From positions 992,001 through 1,056,000 of the forward strand of contig NZ_JAHUWT010000001.1 of the NCBI RefSeq assembly GCF_019218885.1: a stretch of DNA of 64,000 bases. Direction: 5' to 3'. This stretch comes from Bordetella sp. BOR01. Lineage in GTDB: Bacteria; Pseudomonadota; Gammaproteobacteria; Burkholderiales; Burkholderiaceae_B. The translations under genes and the position numbers were made by a program. Below the pieces are notes generated by a model that saw only the letters and a list, made by a program, of their open reading frames with translations, was not told the origin of the DNA and searched no databases. Below are positions 28,571-37,712 of the stretch, in pieces (positions within the stretch are counted from its first letter, which is position 1; every line of letters starts with the position of its first letter).

Positions 28571-28599
28571 TTGACAATTAAATTTGTGTATTAAATAAT
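28571..28599 (+). promoter_or_regulatory. Predicted sigma-70 promoter for paaA
   Basis: A consensus -35 TTGACA (28571-28576) is followed, after 17 bases, by AATAAT (28594-28599) in an AT-rich stretch, about 75 bases before paaA. Confidence 0.55.
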
Positions 28600-28673
28600 C
28601 GTCTCATGCCTGGCCTGACGAATGGCCGGCGCGCGCGCCATCGCTGGCGGGGCGCGACCGACAGGAGACGAAC

Positions 28674-29663
28674 ATGTACGCACAGCTTGTTGAAACCGGC
28701 GTCAAGCAGGTCCGAGGCGTCGACCAGCTTACCGGCCCGGAACAGGCGTTCCAGCGCCGCATCGACGAAGGCGTGCGCATCGAGCCCCAGGACTGGATGC
28801 CCGAGGCTTATCGCAAGACCCTCATCCGCCAGATCTCGCAGCACGCCCATTCCGAGATCGTCGGCATGCTGCCCGAAGGCAACTGGATCACCCGCGCGCC
28901 GTCGCTCAAGCGCAAGGCGATTTTGCTGGCCAAGGTGCAAGACGAGGCCGGGCACGGCCTGTACCTGTATAGCGCCGCCGAAACCCTGGGCGTGTCGCGC
29001 GATGAACTGGTCGACGAGCTGCACACCGGCCGCGCCAAGTATTCCAGCATCTTCAACTACCCGACGCTGAGCTGGGCCGATATCGGCATGATCGGCTGGC
29101 TGGTCGATGGCTCGGCCATCATCAACCAGATCCCCCTGTGCCGCTGTTCGTACGGCCCCTACGCGCGCGCCATGGTGCGGGTCTGCAAGGAAGAGTCGTT
29201 TCACCAGCGCCAGGGCTACGATCTGCTGATCCAGATGTGCCGGCATGGCACGCCCGAACAAAAAGCCATGTGCCAGGACGCGCTGAATCGCTGGTGGTGG
29301 CCCGCGCTGATGATGTTCGGCCCGTCTGATTCCGAATCGCCGAACAGCGCGCAGTCGATGGCCTGGAAGATCAAGCTGTTCTCCAATGACGAGCTGCGCC
29401 AGAAAATGGTGGACCAGACCGTGCCGCAGGCCGAATACCTGGGCCTGGCCGTGCCCGACCCCGACCTGAAGTGGAACGCCGAGCGTGGCCACTACGACTT
29501 CGGCGAGATCGACTGGACCGAGTTCTATGCGGTGATCAAGGGCCACGGGCCCTGCAACCGTGAACGCCTGGCCGCCCGCAAGCAGGCCCATGAGGCCGGT
29601 ACCTGGGTGCGCGACGGCCTGGCCGCCCACGCCGAGAAGCAGGCACGCCGCAAGGCAGCCTGA
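28674..29663 (+). CDS. paaA: Phenylacetyl-CoA 1,2-epoxidase, catalytic subunit A
   Basis: A 329-residue di-iron oxygenase subunit. In the PaaABC(D)E complex it epoxidises the aromatic ring of phenylacetyl-CoA, the defining step of the aerobic CoA-bound pathway. The di-iron ligands lie in [17 protein letters not shown] and [15 protein letters not shown]. The N-terminal [20 protein letters not shown] matches PaaA closely. A GACAGGAG site precedes the ATG. It is the first gene of a nine-gene cluster driven from the paaX-paaA intergenic region. Confidence 0.97.
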   Translation: MYAQLVETGVKQVRGVDQLTGPEQAFQRRIDEGVRIEPQDWMPEAYRKTLIRQISQHAHSEIVGMLPEGNWITRAPSLKRKAILLAKVQDEAGHGLYLYSAAETLGVSRDELVDELHTGRAKYSSIFNYPTLSWADIGMIGWLVDGSAIINQIPLCRCSYGPYARAMVRVCKEESFHQRQGYDLLIQMCRHGTPEQKAMCQDALNRWWWPALMMFGPSDSESPNSAQSMAWKIKLFSNDELRQKMVDQTVPQAEYLGLAVPDPDLKWNAERGHYDFGEIDWTEFYAVIKGHGPCNRERLAARKQAHEAGTWVRDGLAAHAEKQARRKAA

Positions 29664-29718
29664 GCCGCGCCCGTCTTTATTCTTTGGGCCGCCGGCCCAA
29701 CCCTGAAGGATACGCATC

Positions 29719-30003
29719 ATGAGCAAGGAATGGCCGCTGTGGGAAGTATTCATCCGCAGCCAGCACGGCCTGGCGCACAAGCACGTGGGCAGCCTGCATG
29801 CCACCGATGCCGAGATGGCCATCAACCATGCGCGCGACGTCTACACGCGGCGCAATGAAGGCCTGAGCATCTGGGTGGTGCGCGCCGCCGATATCGTGGC
29901 CAGCAGCCCGGGCGACAAAGAACCGTTCTTCGACCCGGCCAATAACAAGGTTTACCGGCACCCCACGTTCTTTCCCATGCCCGACGAAATCAAGCACATG
30001 TAA
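29719..30003 (+). CDS. paaB: Phenylacetyl-CoA epoxidase subunit B
   Basis: A 94-residue PaaB, a small essential subunit thought to bridge PaaAC heterotetramers. WPLWEVFIRSQHGLAHKHVG and the ARDVYTRRNEGLSIWVV block are family hallmarks. A GAAGGA lies before the start. It follows paaA by 55 bases and precedes paaC by a few bases. Confidence 0.96.
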   Translation: MSKEWPLWEVFIRSQHGLAHKHVGSLHATDAEMAINHARDVYTRRNEGLSIWVVRAADIVASSPGDKEPFFDPANNKVYRHPTFFPMPDEIKHM

Positions 30004-30012
30004 GGCATGGCC

Positions 30013-30777
30013 ATGGACAAGCCGTTTTTCGAATACCTGTTGCGCCTGGGCGATACCACGCTGGTGCTGTCGCAGCGCCTGTCGGAATGGTGTGGTCACG
30101 GGCCGGCGCTGGAAGAAGACCTGGCGCTGACCAATACCGCGCTCGACCTGCTGGGCCAGGCCCGCATGTGGCTGACCCTGGCCGGCGAGGTCGAAGGCGC
30201 CGGGCGCGACGAAGACGCGCTGGCCTATCTACGCCATGCACATGAGTTCCGCAACGCGATCCTGGCCGAGCGGCCCAATGGCCACTATGGCGACACGCTG
30301 GCGCGCCAGTTTTTCTTTGACGTATGGCACTACTTCCTGCTGCAGCGCCTGGCGCAATCCACGGATGAGCGCGTGGCCGCGATCGCCGCCAAGTCGCTGA
30401 AAGAAGTCACCTATCACGTGCGGCGCTCGTCCGACCTGGTGGTGCGCCTGGGCGACGGCACGCCGGAAAGCCACGCGCGCATGCAAGAGGCCGTCGATAG
30501 CGCCTGGCGCTATACCGGCGAGCTGTTCACCGATGACGCGGTCGACCGCGACCTGGCCGCGCGCGGCATAGGCTGTGAACTGGCGGCGCTGCGCGAGCCC
30601 TGGCTGGCCCACGTGCGCGAAGTGCTGGACGAGGGCACGCTGGCCATGCCCGATGCCGACGATGCCGGCCATGCCGCGTACACGGGCGGGCGGCAGGGGC
30701 GGCATACCGAGGCCTTGAGCTACCTGCTGGCCGAAATGCAGGCGCTGCCGCGCGCTTATCCAGGAGCCGTGTGGTGA
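30013..30777 (+). CDS. paaC: Phenylacetyl-CoA epoxidase structural subunit C
   Basis: A 254-residue PaaC, the non-catalytic ferritin-fold partner of PaaA. LLRLGDTTLVLSQRLSEWCG, NTALDLLGQARMWL and the DVWHYFLLQRLAQS region fit the family. ATG codons at 30007 and 30013 are in frame; the AAGG at 30002-30005 sits at a better distance from 30013. The stop overlaps the paaD start as GTGA. Confidence 0.95.
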   Translation: MDKPFFEYLLRLGDTTLVLSQRLSEWCGHGPALEEDLALTNTALDLLGQARMWLTLAGEVEGAGRDEDALAYLRHAHEFRNAILAERPNGHYGDTLARQFFFDVWHYFLLQRLAQSTDERVAAIAAKSLKEVTYHVRRSSDLVVRLGDGTPESHARMQEAVDSAWRYTGELFTDDAVDRDLAARGIGCELAALREPWLAHVREVLDEGTLAMPDADDAGHAAYTGGRQGRHTEALSYLLAEMQALPRAYPGAVW

Positions 30778-31286
30778 GCCACGCCACGTCCGCACCCACA
30801 TCGCCGAGCCAGGTCATGACGTGGCTGGAAAGCGTGCCCGACCCCGAGATCCCCGTGCTGTCGGTGGTGGACCTGGGCGTGGTGCGCGACGTGGCCTGGG
30901 ACGGCGAGACCTGCGTGGTCACCATCACGCCCACGTACTCGGGCTGCCCGGCCATGCGCGAGATCACGCATGACATCGAGTGCACGCTGGCCGGGCACGG
31001 CATTGCGACGGTACGCGTCGAAACCCGGCTGGCACCGGCCTGGACCACCGACTGGATGAGCCAACGCGGGCGCGCGGCCCTGAAGGGCTACGGCATCGCG
31101 GCGCCTGCCGAACGCGCCATAGACGTATCGGGCATCAGCCGGCGCATGACGGGGCCAGTCGTGGCTTGCCCGCATTGTGGTTCGGCGCAGACCCGGCTGG
31201 TCAGCAACTTCGGTTCGACGTCGTGCAAGGCCTTGTATCGCTGCAGCGCCTGCCGCGAGCCGTTCGATTATTTCAAGACACACTGA
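30774..31286 (+). CDS. paaD: Phenylacetate pathway protein PaaD (SufT-like MIP18 family)
   Basis: A 170-residue PaaD with an N-terminal MIP18/DUF59 domain (VPDPEIPVLSVVDLGVVRDV, then TYSGCPAMREI) and a C-terminal zinc-ribbon-like end (CPHCGSAQTRLVSNFGSTSC, then CSAC). It is needed for epoxidase activity, probably by helping mature the Fe-S cluster of PaaE. The GTG at 30774 overlaps the paaC stop; an adjacent GTG at 30771 is possible, and an AGGAG lies upstream. Confidence 0.94.
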   Translation: MSHATSAPTSPSQVMTWLESVPDPEIPVLSVVDLGVVRDVAWDGETCVVTITPTYSGCPAMREITHDIECTLAGHGIATVRVETRLAPAWTTDWMSQRGRAALKGYGIAAPAERAIDVSGISRRMTGPVVACPHCGSAQTRLVSNFGSTSCKALYRCSACREPFDYFKTH

Positions 31287-31304
31287 GCAGGGCAGCTTCG
31301 CGCC

Positions 31305-32393
31305 ATGAGCCAGACTTCGTTCCATTCCCTGAAGGTTGCCTCGGTGGCGCGCAATACGCGCGACGCGGTGGTCGTCACCTTCGATTTGCCCCAAGACCTG
31401 CAAGCGCAGTTCGCGTTCCGGCCCGGGCAGTACCTGACGCTGCGCACCGAACTGGACGGCGAGGAATTGCGCCGCTCGTATTCGATTTGCTCGGCCCCCG
31501 GCGACGGCCTGCTGCGCGTGGCCATCAAGAAAGTCGATGAAGGCGCGTTCTCGAGCTGGGCCAACCATCAGCTGCAGCCCGGCCAGACGCTCGAAGTGAT
31601 GCCGCCGGCCGGCAATTTCACGGTGGACTTCGCGCCTGCGCACCGCCACCACTACGTGGCCTTTGCCGTGGGCAGCGGCATCACGCCGGTGTTCTCGCTG
31701 GTGAAGACGGCGCTGTCGACCGAGCCGCACAGCCGTTTCACGCTGTTCTTCGGCAATCGAGCCTCGTCGTCGGTGCTGTTCCGCGAAGAAATCGAAGACT
31801 TGAAGAACCAGTACATGGAGCGATTTTCGCTGGTCTACATCATGAGCCGCGAAAGCCAGGACATCGAGCTGTTCAACGGCCGCCTGGACGGCGACAAAGT
31901 CGATCAACTCATGTCGGCCTGGATGCAGCCGGACGATATCGACTATGCCTTCGTCTGCGGGCCGCAGACCATGATCGAGAGCGTGGTGCAGCATCTGCAG
32001 CAGCGCGGCATCCCGAAGTCGCACATCAAGTTCGAGTTGTTCGGCGCGCCGCGCGGGCCGCGTGCCTTGCGCACCGGCCGCGATGCGCCGGTTGCGCCGG
32101 GCAAGGGCCAGTGCGAAGTCACCGTGGTGCAAGACGGCCACAGCCGCAGTTTCTTCATCGACAAGAACAAAGACAGCGTGCTGGACTCGGCGCTGGCGCA
32201 AGGCGTAGAGCTGCCTTATTCCTGCAAGGGCGGCGTCTGTTCGACGTGCCGCTGCAAAGTCATCGAGGGCGAGGTCGACATGGACGCCAACTTCGCGTTG
32301 GAAGACTACGAAGTGGCGCGCGGTTTCGTGCTCAGTTGCCAGAGTTTCCCGGTCAGCGACCGCCTGGTGCTGGATTTCGACCAGGAAACCTGA
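31305..32393 (+). CDS. paaE: Phenylacetyl-CoA epoxidase reductase subunit E
   Basis: A 362-residue NADPH:flavin/ferredoxin reductase that feeds electrons to the PaaA di-iron centre. The FAD-binding RRSYSICSAP and NAD-binding AVGSGITPVFSLVK motifs lie in the N-terminal two thirds. The C-terminal plant-type [2Fe-2S] ferredoxin domain has CKGGVCSTCRCK and a later Cys in LSCQSFPV. It is encoded directly after paaD and completes the epoxidase. Confidence 0.96.
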   Translation: MSQTSFHSLKVASVARNTRDAVVVTFDLPQDLQAQFAFRPGQYLTLRTELDGEELRRSYSICSAPGDGLLRVAIKKVDEGAFSSWANHQLQPGQTLEVMPPAGNFTVDFAPAHRHHYVAFAVGSGITPVFSLVKTALSTEPHSRFTLFFGNRASSSVLFREEIEDLKNQYMERFSLVYIMSRESQDIELFNGRLDGDKVDQLMSAWMQPDDIDYAFVCGPQTMIESVVQHLQQRGIPKSHIKFELFGAPRGPRALRTGRDAPVAPGKGQCEVTVVQDGHSRSFFIDKNKDSVLDSALAQGVELPYSCKGGVCSTCRCKVIEGEVDMDANFALEDYEVARGFVLSCQSFPVSDRLVLDFDQET

Positions 32394-32441
32394 TCTGCCC
32401 GCCATTCATTCCAGAACCTGATTCATTCCGGAGATCGTTTC

Positions 32442-34106
32442 GTGTCACAAGATTTTTTTGAACGCCACCAACCCCTGCTCGAGCGTGCACAGGCGGCCGC
32501 GGCCGAGCGCGGCTATTGGAGCCCCTTCGCCGAATCGCCCAGCCCGCGCCATTACGGCGAGACGGCCGGCGACGATGGCCGCGCGGCCTTCGAGGCCCAG
32601 CGCGGCAAGGCATTTCCGCTGGAATTGACCGGTGCCCAGGGGACGGTGGGCGGTGAGCAATCGCCCTACGGCTTCGCGCTGGACATCACGTATCCGCGCG
32701 TGCCGCCCGCCACGCTGGTGCAGAATGCCGGACGCGCCCTGGAACAATGGCGGCGCGCGGGCCCGCGCACCTGGGTCGGCGTGTCGCTGGAGATCCTGGC
32801 GCGCCTGAACAAGCGCAGCTTCGAGATTGCCCACGCCGTCCAGCACACGACGGGGCAGGGTTTCATGATGGCCTTCCAGGCTGGCGGCCCGCACGCGCAA
32901 GATCGTGGCGTCGAAGCCGTGACCTATGCCTGGCAGGAAATGGCGCGCATTCCGGGCGTGGCGCTATGGGAAAAACCGCAGGGCAAGAACGATCCCATCA
33001 AGATGGAAAAGCGCTTCACGGTGGTGCCGCGCGGCATTGCGCTGGTGATCGGCTGCTCGACCTTTCCCACCTGGAACGGTTATCCGGGCCTGTTCGCCAG
33101 CCTGGCTACCGGCAACACGGTGATCGTCAAGCCGCATCCCGGCGCGATCCTGCCGCTGGCCATCACCGTGCAGGTGGCGCGCGAAGTGCTGGCCGAAGCC
33201 GGCCTGGATGCCGACGTGGTGCAGTTGGCCGCCCATGCGGCCGGCGACGACACGGCGCAGCAACTGGCGCAGGACCCGGCCGTCAGGATCATCGACTTCA
33301 CGGGCAGCAGCGCCAACGGCAACTGGCTGGAACAGCATGCGCGACAGGCGCAGGTATATACCGAGAAAGCCGGCGTGAACCAGGTCATCGTCGATTCCAC
33401 CGACGACCTGAAAGGCATGGCGCGCAACCTGGCGTTCTCGCTGGCCCTGTATTCGGGCCAGATGTGCACGGCGCCGCAGAACATCTACGTGCCGCGTGAC
33501 GGTATCCAGACCGCCGAGGGCCGCGCCAGTTTCGACGAGGTGGCGGCGGCCCTGGGCACGGCGCTGCAGAAATTGTGCGCCGATCCGGCCAAGGCGGTGG
33601 AACTGACCGGCGCCATCCAGAACGACGGCATCGCGGCGCGCATCGAACAGGCGCGCGGCCTGGGGCTGCCAGTGGTGGCCGACAGCCAGGCGCTGGCGCA
33701 TCCGCAGTTCGAGGGGGCGCGCGTGCATACGCCCTTGCTGCTGCGTGCCGAGGCCGGCAACCCGGCCATCGCGCAGGAATGGTTCGGCCCCATCGCCTTC
33801 GTGGTGGCAACCGATTCCACCGTCCACAGCATCGAACTGGCCCGCGATAGCGTGATGCGCCACGGGGCCTTGTCGCTGGCGGCCTACAGCACCGATGACG
33901 CCGTGGCCGGCCAGGTGCAGGACGCGGCCGAAGTGGCGGGAGTGGCGTTGTCGTTGAACCTGACTGGCGCGGTGTTCGTGAACCAGACCGCCGCTTTCAG
34001 CGATTTCCACGGCACCGGCGCCAACCCGGCCGCCAATTCGGCGTTGTCGGATTCGGCCTTCGTGTCCAACCGCTTTCGCGTCGTGCAGACGCGCCGCCAT
34101 GTCTGA
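32442..34106 (+). CDS. paaN: Phenylacetic acid degradation protein PaaN (aldehyde dehydrogenase type)
   Basis: A 554-residue aldehyde dehydrogenase-fold protein of the PaaN family, acting on the ring-opened semialdehyde in phenylacetate catabolism. VIGCSTFPTWNGYPGLFASL, VYTEKAGVNQVIVDST and the catalytic-Cys region SLALYSGQMCTAPQNIYVPR are visible. It lacks the C-terminal MaoC-type hydratase that E. coli PaaZ (about 680 residues) uses to open the oxepin ring, so the hydrolase activity must come from another protein. Start GTG at 32442 with a GGAG 8 bases upstream. Confidence 0.92.
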   Translation: MSQDFFERHQPLLERAQAAAAERGYWSPFAESPSPRHYGETAGDDGRAAFEAQRGKAFPLELTGAQGTVGGEQSPYGFALDITYPRVPPATLVQNAGRALEQWRRAGPRTWVGVSLEILARLNKRSFEIAHAVQHTTGQGFMMAFQAGGPHAQDRGVEAVTYAWQEMARIPGVALWEKPQGKNDPIKMEKRFTVVPRGIALVIGCSTFPTWNGYPGLFASLATGNTVIVKPHPGAILPLAITVQVAREVLAEAGLDADVVQLAAHAAGDDTAQQLAQDPAVRIIDFTGSSANGNWLEQHARQAQVYTEKAGVNQVIVDSTDDLKGMARNLAFSLALYSGQMCTAPQNIYVPRDGIQTAEGRASFDEVAAALGTALQKLCADPAKAVELTGAIQNDGIAARIEQARGLGLPVVADSQALAHPQFEGARVHTPLLLRAEAGNPAIAQEWFGPIAFVVATDSTVHSIELARDSVMRHGALSLAAYSTDDAVAGQVQDAAEVAGVALSLNLTGAVFVNQTAAFSDFHGTGANPAANSALSDSAFVSNRFRVVQTRRHV

Positions 34107-34118
34107 ACGGGATACGCC

Positions 34119-34907
34119 ATGACATACCAAAGCATCTTGTTTGATTTGTCCGGCGGTATCGCACGCCTGACCTTGAACCGGCCCGACAGGCTCAACAGTT
34201 TCACGGCGGCCATGCATGGCGAGGTGGCCGATGCCCTGACCCGCATCGAGCGCGACGGCGCGCGCGTGTTGGTGCTGACGGGCGCCGGCCGCGGTTTCTG
34301 CGCCGGGCAAGACCTGAGCGAACGGCAGATGGCCGCCGCAGGCACGCCGCCCGACCTGGGCGAGACCGTGGAAAAGTTTTACGCGCCGCTGGTGCGCCGC
34401 CTGAACGCCCTGCCGCTGCCAGTGGTGGTGGGGGTCAATGGCGTTGCGGCGGGAGCGGGCGCCAACCTGGCCTTCGCGGGCGATATCGTCATCGCCAAGG
34501 AATCGGCGAGCTTTATCCAGTCGTTCTGCCGCCTGGGCCTGATTCCCGATACCGGCGGCACTTTCGCGTTGCCGCGGCTGGTGGGCCGTGCGCGCGCCAT
34601 GGGGCTGGCCATGCTGGGCGACAAGCTGAGCGCGCGCCAGGCGCAAGATTGGGGGTTGATCTGGCAATGCGTGCCCGATGAGGAATTCGAGGCCGCGCTG
34701 GACAGGCTGGCCACGCATTTTTCGACCGCGCCGACGCGCGGCCTGGCCGGCACCAAGCAGGCCCTGCAAGCCAGCCTGCGCAACGACCTGGCCACCCAGC
34801 TCGACCTGGAACGCGACCTGATGCGCGAACTGGGCCGCAGCGCCGACTACGCCGAAGGCGTGGCCGCGTTCCTGGGCAAGCGCGAACCGCAATTCAAGGG
34901 GCGTTGA
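34119..34907 (+). CDS. paaG: Ring-1,2-epoxyphenylacetyl-CoA isomerase
   Basis: A 262-residue crotonase-fold enzyme that converts the epoxide to oxepin-CoA and also shifts double bonds later in the pathway. LTLNRPDRLNSFTAAMH, GRGFCAGQDLSERQ and the oxyanion-hole GVAAGAGANLAFAGDIVIA block match PaaG, and the Asp in IPDTGGTFALPRL fits the isomerase rather than the hydratase type. It lies between paaN and paaI and shares a TGATG overlap with the latter. Confidence 0.94.
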   Translation: MTYQSILFDLSGGIARLTLNRPDRLNSFTAAMHGEVADALTRIERDGARVLVLTGAGRGFCAGQDLSERQMAAAGTPPDLGETVEKFYAPLVRRLNALPLPVVVGVNGVAAGAGANLAFAGDIVIAKESASFIQSFCRLGLIPDTGGTFALPRLVGRARAMGLAMLGDKLSARQAQDWGLIWQCVPDEEFEAALDRLATHFSTAPTRGLAGTKQALQASLRNDLATQLDLERDLMRELGRSADYAEGVAAFLGKREPQFKGR

Positions 34908-35377
34908 TGACCGCGCATGTGCCTTCTGTAGACGTGCCGAACGATCCGCACGAACTGGCCCAGGCCGTGGGGGCCGCCATGTATTCGGCCGACGCCGCCA
35001 CGCAGGGCCTGGACATGGACGTGGCCGAGATCGCCCCCGGCTTTGCGCGCCTGACCATGCGGGTGCGTCCGGACATGCTGAACGGACACCAGACCTGCCA
35101 TGGCGGCTTCCTTTTTGCACTGGCCGACAGCGCGTTCGCGTTCGCCTGCAACTCGCGCAACGCCAGCACCGTGGCGTCGGGCTGCACCATCGATTTCCTG
35201 ACACCGGGCTACGCCGGCGACGTGTTGACTGCCATCGCGCAGGAGCGCTCGCTGGCAGGCCGCACCGGTGTCTACGACGTGATCGTCACCAACCAGGATG
35301 GGCGGCAGTTGGCGCTGTTCCGCGGGCGCTCGTACCGTATCAAGGGCCAGATCGTCGGCGCGTCGCCGGATGCGTGA
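34907..35377 (+). CDS. paaI: Phenylacetate-pathway hotdog thioesterase
   Basis: A 156-residue hotdog-fold acyl-CoA thioesterase. The active-site helix region reads LNGHQTCHGGFLFALADSAF and is followed by the usual SGCTIDFLTP strand. PaaI removes CoA from dead-end ring-hydroxylated intermediates, releasing trapped CoA. The ATG at 34907 overlaps the paaG stop (TGATG). It is followed after 79 bases by paaK. Confidence 0.93.
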   Translation: MTAHVPSVDVPNDPHELAQAVGAAMYSADAATQGLDMDVAEIAPGFARLTMRVRPDMLNGHQTCHGGFLFALADSAFAFACNSRNASTVASGCTIDFLTPGYAGDVLTAIAQERSLAGRTGVYDVIVTNQDGRQLALFRGRSYRIKGQIVGASPDA

Positions 35378-35456
35378 AGACCCGGGTTACGCCATACCGC
35401 CAGACTCAATAAGATAAGCGGCGCTGCGCCGCATTGCATTCCAGGAGACCGATCCC

Positions 35457-36770
35457 ATGTCCAATACCGTGAGCAAACCCGGGCTGGATCCCATCGAACA
35501 TGCCAGCCGCGATGAAATCGAATCGCTGCAGCTCGAGCGCCTGAAGTGGACGCTGGCGCATGCTTACCAGCATGTGCCGCACTACAAGCAGGCGTTCGAT
35601 GCGGCCGGCGTGCATCCGGACGACTTGAAGCAACTGTCCGATATCGCCAAGTTTCCATTCACCACCAAGCAAGACCTGCGCGACAACTATCCGTTCGGCA
35701 TGTTCGCGGTGCCGCGCGAGCAGGTGGCGCGGGTGCATGCATCCAGCGGCACCACGGGCAAGCCGACCGTGGTGGGCTACACCGCGCAAGACCTGGACAA
35801 CTGGGCCAGCCTGGTGGCACGCTCGATACGCGCGGCGGGCGGCAAGCCGGGCGATATCGTGCACGTGGCGTACGGCTACGGTTTGTTCACCGGCGGGCTG
35901 GGCGCGCATTACGGCGCCGAGCGCCTGGGGTGCACCGTGATCCCGATGTCGGGCGGCCAGACGGAAAAACAGGTGCAGCTGATCAGCGACTTCCGGCCGG
36001 ACATCATCATGGTGACGCCTTCGTACTTCTGCAACATCGTCGAAGAGCAGCGCCGCCAGGGTATCGACCCGCGCCAGAGCTCGCTGCGCATCGGCATTTT
36101 CGGCGCCGAACCCTGGACGGCGCAGATGCGCCAGGACATCGAGACCGAGGCGGCCATCGACGCCGTCGATATTTACGGCCTGTCCGAGGTGATGGGGCCG
36201 GGCGTGGCCAGCGAATGCGTGGAAACCAAAGACGGCCCGGTGGTTTGGGAAGACCATTTCTACGCCGAGATCGTCGATCCGGAAACCGGCCTGCCGGTGG
36301 CCGATGGCGAGTCCGGCGAACTGGTGTTCACGTCGCTGACCAAAGAGGCGATGCCCATCGTTCGCTATCGCACCCGCGACCTGACCCGGCTGCTGGCGCC
36401 GACCTCGCGCAGCATGCGCCGCATCGGCAAGATCACCGGCCGCAGCGATGACATGCTGATCGTGCGCGGCGTGAACCTGTTTCCCACGCAGGTGGAAGAA
36501 CAGGTGCTGAAGATTGCCCAACTGGCGCCGCACTACCAGCTGGTGCTGACGCGCAGCGGCCACCTGGACGACTTGGAGATCCTGACCGAGGTGCGCGATG
36601 AGTTCGCCAGCCTGGCCGAGGCCGAGCGCGAGGCGCTGGGCAAGCAACTGCAGCATGCCGTCAAGTCGTATATCGGCGTGACCGCCCGGGTGCGGGTGGC
36701 CGATTGCGGGTTCGTGGAACGGACCTTGACGGGCAAGGCGCGCCGCGTGGTGGACAAGCGGCCGCGCTGA
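35457..36770 (+). CDS. paaK: Phenylacetate-CoA ligase
   Basis: A 437-residue ANL-superfamily ligase that activates phenylacetate to phenylacetyl-CoA, the substrate of the epoxidase and the inducer of PaaX. The AMP-binding P-loop is VHASSGTTGKPTVVGYT, the acid pocket DIYGLSEVMGPGVASEC, and the hinge TGRSDDMLIVRGVNLFP. A clear AGGAG precedes the ATG. It is the last gene of the cluster; paaF, paaH and paaJ are not in this window. Confidence 0.96.
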   Translation: MSNTVSKPGLDPIEHASRDEIESLQLERLKWTLAHAYQHVPHYKQAFDAAGVHPDDLKQLSDIAKFPFTTKQDLRDNYPFGMFAVPREQVARVHASSGTTGKPTVVGYTAQDLDNWASLVARSIRAAGGKPGDIVHVAYGYGLFTGGLGAHYGAERLGCTVIPMSGGQTEKQVQLISDFRPDIIMVTPSYFCNIVEEQRRQGIDPRQSSLRIGIFGAEPWTAQMRQDIETEAAIDAVDIYGLSEVMGPGVASECVETKDGPVVWEDHFYAEIVDPETGLPVADGESGELVFTSLTKEAMPIVRYRTRDLTRLLAPTSRSMRRIGKITGRSDDMLIVRGVNLFPTQVEEQVLKIAQLAPHYQLVLTRSGHLDDLEILTEVRDEFASLAEAEREALGKQLQHAVKSYIGVTARVRVADCGFVERTLTGKARRVVDKRPR

Positions 36771-36777
36771 TAGTCTT

Positions 36778-36822
36778 GCCGGACGCTGGCTTGAGCCCGG
36801 TTCGGGCATGCCCGCGTCCGGC
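36778..36822. terminator. Nested hairpin between convergent paaK and the GntR gene
   Basis: A perfect 9-bp outer stem (36778-36786 with 36814-36822) holds a GCCCG/CGGGC inner hairpin (36795-36807). It fills the whole space between two convergent stops and may terminate both, though it lacks a T-tract. Confidence 0.5.
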
Positions 36823-37617
36823 TCAGGCCAGCCCCAGCATATCGGCCAGGCTCAGTTCGGTCTGCGCTTCGACCAGATGGATGTGCGATTCCAGGTCGCG
36901 TAGATGCAGGTCCATTTCGGCTACGGCCTGCTCCACGCGGCCCTGCTCTAGATAGTCGACCACGCGGGCGTGTTCATCGTGTTCGCAGGCGGCGTTGCCG
37001 GGCGGCTGAAAAATGGCCACGACCAATGAGCAGCGGGAAATGATTTCCATCAGGTAGCGCGCCAGCAGGGGGTTGCCCGACAACTCTCCCAGCTTCAGGT
37101 GGAAGGTGCTGGCCAGGCGGGCCCATTCGGTTTGCGGCGCGCGGTGCATGGCGCGGTGTTCTTCGCGCAGTTGCCGGCGCAGCATGGCGTAGTCGGCCCG
37201 ATTGGCCGACTGGGCCACCAGCGGCAGGATGGCGGCTTCCAGCGCGCGCCGGGCTTCGAACAGCTTGTCGATTTCTTCGCGCGTAGGCATGGCCACGATA
37301 GCGCCGCGATTGGGCCGCAATTCCACGACGTGGTCGTGGGCCAGGCGCTGCAGGACCTTTTGCACGATGCTGCGGCCCACGCCGAACAGTTCGCACAAGG
37401 CGGCCTCGGGCAGCTTGGTGCCGGGACGCAAGCGCTGGCTCATGACCCCGCTGACGACAGACTGGTAGATGCGGGTCTCGGCATCTTCGGATATGTCGCC
37501 CGCCGGCGAGACGGCCAGCGTGCCGGGACGAACTTTGGGCCGTCCCCGTACGGGACGCGCGCTGCCGGCTGCAGCGGACGGGGTTTTGCTGGCGGTCGGA
37601 TTTGCTGCTTTTTTCAT
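36823..37617 (-). CDS. GntR-family (FCD domain) transcriptional regulator
   Basis: A 264-residue regulator. After about 45 Ala/Pro-rich, probably disordered residues comes a winged helix (RIYQSVVSGVMSQRLRPGTK, then LCELFGVGRSIVQKVLQRL), and from about residue 125 an all-helical FCD ligand domain (DKLFEARRALEAAILPLVAQ). FCD regulators sense small carboxylates and usually repress neighbouring catabolic genes. ATG at 37617 is chosen over upstream codons, which lack a binding site. It is likely to control the amidase/deacetylase/ABC genes that follow on its upstream side; the inverted repeat at 40407-40440 is a candidate target. Confidence 0.88.
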   Translation of the reverse strand: MKKAANPTASKTPSAAAGSARPVRGRPKVRPGTLAVSPAGDISEDAETRIYQSVVSGVMSQRLRPGTKLPEAALCELFGVGRSIVQKVLQRLAHDHVVELRPNRGAIVAMPTREEIDKLFEARRALEAAILPLVAQSANRADYAMLRRQLREEHRAMHRAPQTEWARLASTFHLKLGELSGNPLLARYLMEIISRCSLVVAIFQPPGNAACEHDEHARVVDYLEQGRVEQAVAEMDLHLRDLESHIHLVEAQTELSLADMLGLA

Positions 37618-37712
37618 GAGGAAGTGGCTAAGGATGAACCGGTTCCTGATGCCGTGTATTGTGCCACCAGCGCGTGGGCAGGAATCGCGGGCGCGCGTTG
37701 GCGGCAACGGGT

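Noticed and set aside
32964-35204. A 746-residue antisense frame opposite paaN-paaG-paaI
   Set aside because: It spans three confirmed genes on the other strand, with Arg/His/Gln-rich composition and no motif.
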